A DNA stretch of 64,000 nucleotides from Gymnorhina tibicen (lineage: Eukaryota > Chordata > Aves > Passeriformes > Artamidae). The notes beneath the pieces are model-generated. The model was given only the letters and a program-made list of their open reading frames with translations, had not been told where the DNA came from and ran no database searches. Positions 50,501-61,332 of the stretch are shown piece by piece. Each line of letters starts with the position of its first letter. The first letter of the stretch is position 1. Where the stretch lies: NCBI GenBank assembly GCA_013399875.1, contig VXAZ01008170.1, forward strand, positions 992,001-1,056,000, read 5' to 3'. A program made the position numbers and the translations under genes.

Positions 50501-51690
50501 TGAAGTTTTCAATGCAGCTAAGTGCAATTTATATTAAACTGAAGTATATCTTATTATTTCTGAGGCTGTGCTTGAGCTTTTGATTTCAGGTTGATGAATT
50601 ATTTTAAGAGTATTCTGCATATTAACTCACTTCCTACAATGGATGCAAATGATTGAGAGATGGGACACAGCTGATTACCTTGCCTACTGCAAGTTAACTG
50701 ATACTGCAGTGCTACAAAGCAGAACAAGTAGATGTGAAAACGGTTCAACTTCTGCCAGCCCGGTATCTCTGCAAATATCTTAATGTATTTCTCACATAGG
50801 AGTTCTCAGCCAGATCCATCTGCTGATAGCTGGTGGCCACCACCAAAACATTTATAGGCTATTAGGGTCCACAGAAGCTTAAGACCAACAGCTACCTTGA
50901 ATTGTTCAGTTCTCCTTAACAGCAGGCACTATTTCCATTTAAATTTATATTAAGCTTTAATTTCTATGGTTATTTTAGATTTCAGGGTAATTTTCCCCTC
51001 CTGCAATGTTGGTTTTGCAGACTCCATCCATGCCTGTTCTGCCACAATAGATGCCTGCTGGTACTAAGCTAACTAGTTTGAAGCTGGCTTAGGTTTCTTT
51101 CTACCACAGGGCACTCCCTGGCTGTCACATTCATCCTGACTGCAATATATATGTACTGATAGCTGTAGACAAGCTGGCACCATGCTATTCTTATGAGTAC
51201 CAGCTATACCCACTGCTAGTTAAACCAGACAAAATTTCTCTTCCATTTGCCTACAGAAAGATTCGTTTGTGCTCTCCTTTCACATTTCCCCTGGGAACGT
51301 GCTGTTGGATCTCTTTATCTTCCCTTAAAATTTCTCTTTATTTGCTTTTACAGACACTTAACTTTTTTTCCCCTGTAACACTTAGGAGGAGAAAGGTAAA
51401 GCTTATGCAAAAGCTCATTCAAGGATGCTGATTTTGAAATCATCTACTTCTTGAGGGGATACCCTAGGCAAATTCCAGGAAAGTTAACCTGTCAAAACTC
51501 ATTAGCTCTGCTTTTTCAACCCATGATACATCTTTCTCTAGTCTCTTCAACATTTATTAACATAATTCACTTCATAATTTTTTTCCTAAATAAAATATGT
51601 AGGGCTTGATCTTACACTGAAACAAAGTGAGTAGGATGCTGTAGCTGAAAATGCAGCCCCATACACTGCCAAAGAAAAGATTAGTTGGCA
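47560..51690. other. Intergenic DNA, no gene seen
   Basis: About 4.1 kb without recognisable gene or transposon. Parts at 49,470-49,800 and 50,500-50,760 are AT-rich, repeat-free and carry clustered homeodomain-type cores (ATCAATCAA at 49750-49758, TTTAATTG at 49764-49771, and an ATGCAAAT octamer at 50643-50650). They are listed in the findings as candidate conserved elements. Confidence 0.5.
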
Positions 51691-51750
51691 AAGATTTCTG
51701 CATGCAGTATCAACACTGCAAAAATTTCTACATGCAATATCAACACTGAG
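51691..51750. repeat. 30-bp imperfect tandem duplication
   Basis: Two adjacent 30-base units, 51691-51720 and 51721-51750, share ATTTCTRCATGCARTATCAACACTG and differ at about five positions. The divergence suggests an old duplication. A minus-strand open frame (51774-51586) shows the same repeat as two similar peptide segments, but there is no other sign that it is coding. Confidence 0.85.
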
Positions 51751-53704
51751 GAGACATAAGCTAGCTCTGTACATGTATCTAGTCTGTTTGCTCTTTGTGC
51801 TGGAAAAAGAGAGTTACCGTGAATTAAGACCCTCAAAACCAGAGAATATCAAAATGTTCAGCATGGACTGTATAAAATTTGACACTGAATTGCTGAATAT
51901 ATTGTTATTGTACAGACTATAGTTCAGAAACAGAATTGTGTGAATAACACTTTCTATTTTCACACTCTCAGGTACTCTGTATCTTTGCAACCAACATACC
52001 AGAGCACAATTTTTTCCTCTTGTTTCTCATAAGGTTTCTTGCAAATAAATATTCATAGATAGTGAAAATAAAAGACAAGGAATTTGTCTATGCAAAGAAT
52101 GTTACAAAACCTCATAACCGTTTTCATTCCCAAGATGAACAAAGAATTTTTGACTGATGCTCATGAGCTCTCCTTGTAAAGCAAACCTCAGAAATCCTTT
52201 GCTCTTTACTAAGGTCTACTGAACAATGAGTGAACTTTACAGAATTTATCTTTATTTAGCCGATCCGCTGTAAAGGTTAAAGTATGCATTTTATACATAT
52301 TGAACTTCTGGTTAATTATTTTTTACATGCATTAGCACTAGCTAAATTAATCCACATCAAGTGACAATGATGTTAACACTGTCCTGATTTAGTGGCAGTT
52401 ATTATCATTCAGTATGTCTAAGTAGTTTTCCTAGGAGAAATCCTAGGACAACATATGCTTGCAACAGCAATGGGCAGTTAAATACATTGTACTGCAATTA
52501 TATTTTATATATGTGTGGAGAACTTTTCATCAAAACATTGCCTTATGATTGAATACTGAATCATGTTCCTGCCAACAAGTGATGCATCAAATCAGTATGA
52601 TTACAGTCAGGATTGAATCAGGAAATGAACTGTCAGAATCAATTGATGGTTATCCTGCTTTTGGAAATTTGTAGTTACATCAGTCAGAAATGGACTTGAA
52701 AGTGTGAGCCAATAAAGGTGAAGGATCTTCAGAAGATAAAAAAATCACAATCTCAGAAATATTGTATTCTTCACTTTAATATAAACTGGTTTTAAACACA
52801 TTTTAAGTTTAATGAATCCATCATGTAAATCACCAGCATAGAAATGGGAAAAGAAACACAGCAGAAAATTAATAGATCTTGCTTCTCAAATCATCACAAA
52901 TGGAGATGGGTTCCATGCTTCTTCCCAATGTGAGGTCTAATGACCCCAAATCCTGTTAAAATCAAAATACTCAGGTACTTGCCAGAAGTCTATGTAATAG
53001 CCAAAAAATTAGAATATTGCCAGGAAATGTTAGAAAGCCTCAGTGGTTCAAGGTATTATAGATTTTTTACACCAGGAAGGAAGTTAAATTTAAACACCAA
53101 CCATATGGGGATCTCCTCTCTACTCCTTTGTTAGAGCAGAACAGAAATACAAGGATGAGAAAGACCTTCCTATGTGTCCTTGCAGCAGCAATCTCTCCTT
53201 CCAGTCTTTCTTTCAGTCAGTGTGGTAGCCTTCTGAAGTGCAGAAAATTTCAAGCAGGCCCTTCCAGTCCCTAGAAGGGTTTGCCTCTGGGACATGCCTA
53301 GCTGGCATCCTGCTTCCTTCAGCAGCCATCTCAGCCCCTGCTGCACTGGCTCCTGTGTCAGTCCTACCCCTCTTCTCTCTGCCACGTCCCACTGAATGAC
53401 AGCTTCTCCCCCTGGAAAGTGCTCCAGTGCAAGGGCAAGTGGGAGTCTGCTCCTACAAATAAACAAAATTAAAAAACTGAGAACAAGAAAGTAAAGCAGA
53501 TGCTGTCCTTCAAGCTGGGTAACTCCTTTCTTTGGGAGTCTGACTGGTAGGGGAGATACTGGTGCATCCCCTTCCATCCAGAAGCTCAAGGGAAACCTCA
53601 CTTGCCCCTCTTTCTCTTCCATTTATTTAGTTCTCCCACTCATCCTATCAGCCCTGTATTGTTAGCTGGTTCCTGTTGAAGTGACTTGCCTACAGCAGAG
53701 GGAT
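51751..53704. other. Intergenic AT-rich DNA, no gene seen
   Basis: No gene or transposon recognised. The sequence is mostly AT-rich until about 53,150, then less so. A 150-codon minus-strand frame (53622-53170) has no known domain and is not supported. Confidence 0.5.
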
Positions 53705-53851
53705 TTGGTTGAGTCCCCATGGTTGGAGGTGTTCAAGGTGCAGTTGGTCAGGGTGCTAGATAATCTCCTCTATGCTCCCTTTCCTCTGAAAAGTTGGACT
53801 AGATGAGCTTTGAAGTTGCCATTCCATCCAGGGCTGTTCTATAATTCTATG
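53705..53851 (+). mobile_element. CR1 LINE 3' end fragment, plus sense
   Basis: The + strand shows GGTTGGAGGTGTTCAAGGTGC, then GTTGGACTAGATGAGCTTTGA, and ends TTCTATAATTCTATGA, the CR1 3'-terminal microsatellite-like repeat. Only about the last 150 bp of an element is present. Confidence 0.93.
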
Positions 53852-56800
53852 ACTATTTTCAGGACTTAACTGAGCCTGGAGAGATATGACTCTGAAAAGG
53901 ACTGATATGGCCTTCACGTATAAAAGTGAATACTGGGTTCTAATTTGTGCCACAATAACTGAATCAGCTTCGTAATCTACATGTACCTTGCAAAAACGGC
54001 ATGTATAAACTCCGTAGCAAGGAATGGAAGCTCTCCTCTTCCCCAGATATGACCCCAAAACTAGTGGGCTACATCACTGATTCCATTAGTCCATTTTCCT
54101 TCTCTCTCTTTTGTCTCAAGCAGGTGTTCTCCCCCTGTCGCATGTGGGTGCAGTGTTCGTCTCAGAGTCATGAGATGTGGAGCTGAAAGGTTTTAGGAAG
54201 CAGAAGGAGCTTATTTCATCACTAATCCTTGAGCTGTCCTATAAGAGAGAGGCTGATACTGCATGGCTTGGCAGAAAACCCTTGTTGCTTCTTCACCTTG
54301 GCTGTTGGAAGTTGTTCAAGAGAAAACCAGAAGAAAGGAAGCCTCAAGCAAAGAGCTTGATGGGACAGCTGAATGTTTAAAGTAAGGAAGCCACACGGTG
54401 AAGGAAGGGCACGTTCTCAGAACCTGGCCCTAGCAGGGATAACAGTTTTGGCAATCCCAGGTCTGCTGTGCAGCCACAAGCTTGATGAGGAGACAGCTCC
54501 AGGGACTAGGAAAGTGATGGAGCCTGCTGTGGTCCTGCAAACATGGCAGTCGCCTGGTATCACTGAGCACCTGGATGGTATTTGGATGTAATGGTCCTAT
54601 GTTGATCTGAGTACCTTCAAAAAACAGTGATTTGTGAATCACTGAAGCACCAAAGTGCAAGCATGGTCCCAGGGGGAAAAAAATGACTGCTTTTTGCACC
54701 AGACTGGGATTGAAATGATCTCCTGGTCTAAGTATAATTCCCCTGCATGCCAGCAGTATGCCCAGACCTTCACTCCGTATGTCTGTAGAGCACAGTCATC
54801 CACTCTCATTGGTGCTGGGACATCGTGTCTCCCAGAAGGTAAAGTTGCATGGCAGGAAGGAATCTCATGCCTTAGCAGTTAGGACATCTGGCTGGAAGCA
54901 GGAAGCCCTGGAATTTGCTACCTTTTCCTTTGATAGCGTACATGTTTTATGTTAGACACCTGTTGGATGAAAAAGAAACCATTGCAGAGTGTGTTGGAGG
55001 AGAGAGATCTATACCAAGCAACATGATGACATTGATGAAATTATATGAGTGAAAGAGGAAGGTAGTAGAGGTGGCAAGTGTTCAACAGTTAATTTGAACT
55101 TTTCAGTACTGGCATCATGAATCTGCCACGTATGGCTGTGTTAAGCAGTGTTACACAGTTTACCTCCCATAGACCTCAGAATATCAGAAAAAAAATCAGC
55201 AAAACTCATGTGTGGATCTCAAAGACTGTCTGTTGGGACCAATATAACAACTGTCAGGAAAGGGATTCAGGACTAACGTGCTTGAAGAGTATTGCCTCTC
55301 CCACTGCTTATAGAATAAGGTTACTTATAAAACATGGAAAAACGCAACGCAAAAATTAAATGTTGCTGGAAATATTTGCTGTTAGAATTTCCCAGATTTG
55401 AGCCATGACTGAGATGTTCATGTAGGGGGAAACATCTGTAAATGGACATTTCAAATAACAAAATGAACATTGCAAAAGGATTCGATGATCATCACAGCAG
55501 ATAGGTCCTAGTCTTAAGTGTATTAGAGTGTAGGGCCTTTTTGCACATTTTCCTGTATCCTCACAGTACAAACTGTTTACATGAGACAAGCTAGTTAAAC
55601 TAATCTATTCTTTTTTTCAAAAGCAGCATCTTAATATTTTGTTCCCAAATCTTGATTTAGATGATCTGCCAAATAATCTGATACTCAAACTTACTCTTTA
55701 GAAGCTTGCTTGCTACTACAATGAAAAAATATGCATTGGGCTAAGTTCTTCAGTTCTCCAGTTCTATGACTGGTTTACATATAACTGGTGAAATGAGACC
55801 AGTTCCTCACGAATATTATTAGCGAACTTATAGGAGGAAAAATTAGGACCAAAGCAGAAAGGAGATAAACATTTGCAAATCATGCCTAGGACACCAATTT
55901 TGCAAAGACCTCTACTGACTGCAAGCAGTCTTGCTGACTCCGCTTGAACTCCTAACAGTGTTCCAAGTGCCCAAGGCATTGCTGGACGTAAGTGTTGATC
56001 AATAAATCATCATTCAACACAACTACCATGACAAGCCTGCAGGAAAAGCACAACTTAAAAAGGAGAAACTTTAGAAGAGAAATGCTTATTTCTTTCAGTG
56101 TTAAATTGTTCGAAAGTAACTGAAAGGTGCAGGTGTTCTATTTACATTAAGAAGTAGAAGTATCCACCTCAACAGAGGATGCAAATACAGTTGTCTCAAC
56201 AGTTCAGAATTAACAATGTTGAACTCTCTACCAAAACTCATTAAATACATGAAAGCATTACTTGGTGTTATAAAAGGGGTGTATATATATAATATATAAA
56301 AATATAAATATATAAAAAATATATATAAATATATATATAAATAAATAAAAGAGTTGGGATTTTATTGATATGGCATTTGACCACTGAGTGTGGCAAGCCA
56401 ACCACCCTTCTCTAATCCACAGCATGAAGACAAGAATAAACAATGTTTTCACTAACAAGTGACTGGGGACTTACTGCTTTAAAGCATGACCAAATTATTA
56501 CATTAGCCAAATATCCATAAACATAGCCATTAATATTCATGTCTGCACTTAGCTTTAAGTAGATGAAAGAAAACTGGAATTAACTCAGCTCAGAGTGAAA
56601 AACAGGTCGGGGATTAAATCATGTTACCTGTTAGGCTGAATAGCAGATTCTGTATCACCAGAAATGTGGTGAGTGATGTGCACAAGTAACCAAGCCACGG
56701 GACTCCCAAATTGCTTGGTGTTGTTCAGGGTACCACCAAGATTTGTAAGTGAGACATCCTTTGCTCATTTCATGTGCTAGCCTGACTTGTATAAACTAAG

Positions 56801-59800
56801 AAATCTGGACTTGGATGCATCCCTGTGCAGAGAGGCTTGAACCTGGCTTACACTGATCATGGAAAGTTGTTTAACCATAAGTGTACTGAAATAGACAGAG
56901 AGAGGGGAAATGGAGCAGAGAAAAAGGAGATACTGCAGTATTAGCTCTGCCCCTTCTTTGTTGGGAAAGAAAGGACTACACCTTCCTCAATGCTTGGAAG
57001 AAAGCCTCAGTACCTAATTCCAGGAGAAAGGTCATGGTTATGAACACCAAACGGAGATAAACATCAAGAGCCCTGTGAGGAATAGGACTTAACCCACAGC
57101 TTTCCTATCAGCACTGCCTCCCTCAGCAGTTCTAGCTTCTTGTGTGGCATGCTGGTTTCTGCAAATCCCATCCCCAGACTCTAGTTTGACTGTGTGTTCT
57201 ACAAAGAACCTGCTTCTGCCTAGTTCACAGCTGTGAGCCTCACTAGGCAAAACTGCCTGGAAGCTAAATGTTGCTGCACAGAACATCCAAGGGCTTCCCT
57301 GTGAATCAAGCCAGAATGTGTTGTTTTCAAATAGAAGATACACTCTGTTGTACACCTTGAATATTGATCTGATTTCTGAAATTGAAAATGCACAACCTGT
57401 TCCTTTCAGAAGAAATATCTGCTCATGAAATACTACTTTTTCTGTGGACCTGAATAAACGAACTGACACCTTCTCTTCGACATCAAGTTTGTGGGAGGAA
57501 GGAGATTGTTTCTTTAATTTCTGTGACTCATTGATCTACTTGTTTATGAAGTAGATACTAAATTTCAAATGAAAACGTCTTTGGGGTTCAAGGAATATTC
57601 CTCCTCTAGTTCTTCCTCCTGTCATCAGGTGCTGAAGTATCCAATGAAATGTACCATTTAAGATTTGATGTGTCTGCTTCCGGTTGGTTTCTGGAAAGAA
57701 AATTGTTCAGCTCAAACTTTTTTAACAGCAATTGTTTAACCAAGCCCAGTTCCGAGTGATTAACAGCCCTTATAATGTAGCAACAAAGCCTGTATGTTTA
57801 GAAAAAGATTATATATTTACCCACTGAGAATAAACACTGAAATATTTATGGCAAGACATAAAATCGTAAGTAGCTATTGCTTGTAAATCAAAATTTAACC
57901 CTCTAGCAAAAGTAATTGCTTTTCCACTATATGTCAATTGATAAAAATAATTAATAGAAATATTAAATATTATGGCAACACAGTATAAATTATATGTAGA
58001 TAAATTTTTAGCCAATTCTCAAAATAAAAAATTGGACAGTTCCAAATATGCTTTACGTATTATAAAATATGTTTTTTGCTCAATATAAAAAGAATAAGAA
58101 TGCTTTTTTCTTCATCAACCTTTTAATTCAATAAGGCCAAATATGCCATGAAACCCCATAGTCTACTTGATTATTTATGGAACTAGTTTATTCTTCCCAT
58201 CTTCATCACAAATAGTATTTTTGAACAAGAATTTCCCAGTCATTTTTGGCTATGAGACAGAACTTCACTTTTTTCTTTCACTGAGGTCAAGCTTAGAGAC
58301 TTCCATCTTATTTCATAACAAATTAATATTAGACCCAGGCCTAGAAGAGAGATCCTCCCTGCCTAACACCATATTTAATATGTTCTTACTTTCTACACAA
58401 AAGACAGGCAATTAGATTTACCACAGGAAGAAAATGTTCTATATTCAAGTTGTCTGCAGCCTTAGGTGCAAAGGTACATGAGGACTATTAGCTCAACTTT
58501 ATGGATTTGAAATATAAAGCTCTTGACAAAATAAAGACGAGATTCTTTGGTTACACTGAGTAAACCTTGTTACATGAATAGATACATTCTTTTTAGTGGG
58601 ATTTAATGGTGAATCATTACTCATTTTGAATAAAGGGGTAATGAGTACAGCAACCATCTGTCACAATTTCACTTCCCACAGCAGGGATTAGGCATAAAAT
58701 TGTGTTAGCAATTTTGATATTTCACCTCATGTAATGTCCAACTCTGGGCATACCACACAATTTTCCAGAAAGTGACCCAGTAGTCAAAAAGTTGTGCATT
58801 TTCTTACAGGAATTTAAAATATCATGCCTAAAAAAGAAGGTATCTATAACTACGTTATTTGATATAAGGCACACAACACTCTGTGCCTTTTCCCTTCCTA
58901 TCAAAACTGTTTTCATGCAGAATCAGCTGGAAGACTGATCACTATGAACTTCTATATCTGTGAAATGGGCTCAAATCCATTGAATTTACACACATTCTGA
59001 AAACAAGCAGGATTTTAGAAACGTCTTACTTTGATTGTAATTTCTTGTAATGTTTGTATATAGTTACAGTCTCTTTTCTTCCCTTTTGAACTAGAAATCA
59101 TTGCAGACTAAACTAAAAATATATTAATAGAGAGCAGATGTTACAACTCTTGTAATTATCCTCAGCCTCCCATTGTGGAAAAGCTGCAGGGGCTAGAGTA
59201 ATAAGTTGGACTAAAGCTAAAATTTTGCCAGTTTCGTGACATCAAATGTTGTGAATCAGAGCTTGAAATTTAAAAAAAAAGTGAAAAAATAATATAATTG
59301 TCTCCAAAACAGAAAGACATAAAAAACCCCAAAGAATTACCTTACACAATTTCTTGGTATTACTTACCTTCTTTCCCTTTCCTTCTTCTCTTCATGAGAT
59401 AGTCTTGCCAGCTTTTGAGGTTTACTTGTGCCTAACAGATCTGTTCTAACAGGCTCTGTTCTCCACTTCCACAGCTCATCCCAAGGCAGAGTAGTCCATA
59501 GGGGTTGTATCTAGGAAAAGCACAGCTCAGAACTCCAAAGAACCTTGGGGTCCTGCTTCTCCCCTTCCTTTCATTGGCTGAGAGCACTTCTAGGTGCCAA
59601 GCAGAAGAAAGGCAAAACTGCCCTGCCTGCTTCCTAAGCAGTCTAGATAGTTCTACCCAGAAAGCAGGCATCTGGAAAATGAAGTCGTTTTCCTCAAAGA
59701 AGCCTAGTACTCATTAAAAACAGCATTTCTTCCATGGTAGATGTTGACTGCAGAAAGAGGCAAAGTCTCAAGGAAAATCCCAAGCTTGTTAAAGCAGAAG

Positions 59801-61332
59801 TAGGTAACATACCTTAGGTGCAGATGTAGATGAGCACAAGTTTCTGAAATGCCCAATTTTAGAGAATTTGGATTTATATAATTCCTTTTTGTAAACAGGA
59901 CACATCAATGAGACCTGGATTCAGGTTCAAAGCTGAGTGTTGGAACGCCAAAAGCTAAAGAGAGTCTGTAGCTTGGGCTTTGGTATGGTAGACTAGAAGA
60001 GTTCTCCTGGACAGCAGCCACGTGAAAGATGATCTGTCCCATGTTCTCAAATGAGAAACCTCCCATGCTAGTGAGTAATGTAATGAGCTTACAATCAGGG
60101 AGGCTTTCGGGAGAGCAATGGCCAGTATGAGAAAGAAAAAGAAAGTATGTAAAATTGCCACCTGATCCTACCAGAGATCAAAGAATTCCAGGAAACAGTG
60201 GATACTGTTGTGCTTTTGCACTTGTTAACTGATTGCACAAGAGGAAAGACAAAGGACAAAAGCTTACTCTAGGCATCTGCTTCTCTGTGAACTGTGACAA
60301 AGACATGAAGAGGCATTTACTTGTTATCATCAGCCCAGGGAGAGCCATTCTGAGAATGGAAATGCTAATCATCAATCTCCCTGTGCATGCAATGTCTCTG
60401 TTTAATAGCTGATAGAGCGTCTCCAAAGGGGCTTTTTTTTGCTCTTTGTTTAAAATGACATATAATGGACCTGGACTTATCAGTGTCTCTAAATGCATTT
60501 TCTGTGCTTTATCCTTACTAAGGGATTTAGTCCGTTCTAATGAATATGTGCAGAATTGATTTTGAGCTTGGTATAATTTAATCCATCAATTTAACATTAA
60601 ATTAATATGCAAAGGGGGTCTCTTTGTGGATGAAAAACAGAAGGGGAACATTCTTATTAATTTAAAATGGACTTGAGAAATGGAAAGAGGCTGCTGCTAT
60701 TAGTATCTGCCACTGGGCTTAACCACTGGTTGGTGAGTTACCTTGTGTGAATATTGCAGCTGCTAAAGCCACAGCAGCCAAGAGATCCCAGGCACACGCT
60801 GAGCCTGGAGCCCGGGAGGCTGTCTTCACCTCTCCGGGAATCAAACTGCTGAGTGATGTCTTGCCAGGAGCTCTGGTGGTTGAAGGCTCCTCACCATCCT
60901 CCCACCCAAAATGGTTTTCTGCAGACCACCACTCCCGAGGCAGTTCTTCACATGAAAAAGGGGTCCAAACCAAAGCCGTGTCCCAAGCGCTGTTAAATGT
61001 TTGTGTCTGTGATCAGATTTCACAGCCGACTCCTAGTTCTTGAATTGGACAAATTCTGAATAGGAAAAGATACCTGGAACAGGACATTGTGCAGCATCAT
61101 CAACCAGCACAGTTTTAAACAATGCTTTTAGTTCACTTATGATGATCTAAGAGAACTCACAAAGATGGCACATAGCAGCAACTAAAGCTTAAAAATTAAT
61201 GATATAATTTTTAACAAGGACATGCAAGAAGGGCACTGGGAGCTAGAGCAAATTTGTTCAGAGCAGCATACATTTAAAAAAATCTTTATCAAAGGAACAT
61301 TTTAATCACTCCTTTATTTTCCTTTGGATAAG
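53852..61332. other. Intergenic DNA, no gene seen
   Basis: About 7.5 kb without supportable genes or recognised transposons. It contains the AT repeat at 56,282-56,350. The sequence at 60,540-60,690 is AT-rich with several homeodomain cores and an ATGCAAA half-octamer and is noted as a candidate regulatory element. Short open frames are present on both strands but none resembles a known protein. Confidence 0.5.
56282..56350. repeat. AT-rich simple repeat
   Basis: About 70 bp of only A and T (TATATA, AATATATAAAAA, AAATAAATAAA) on the + strand. It is a degenerate (TA)n/(TAAA)n repeat. Confidence 0.93.
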
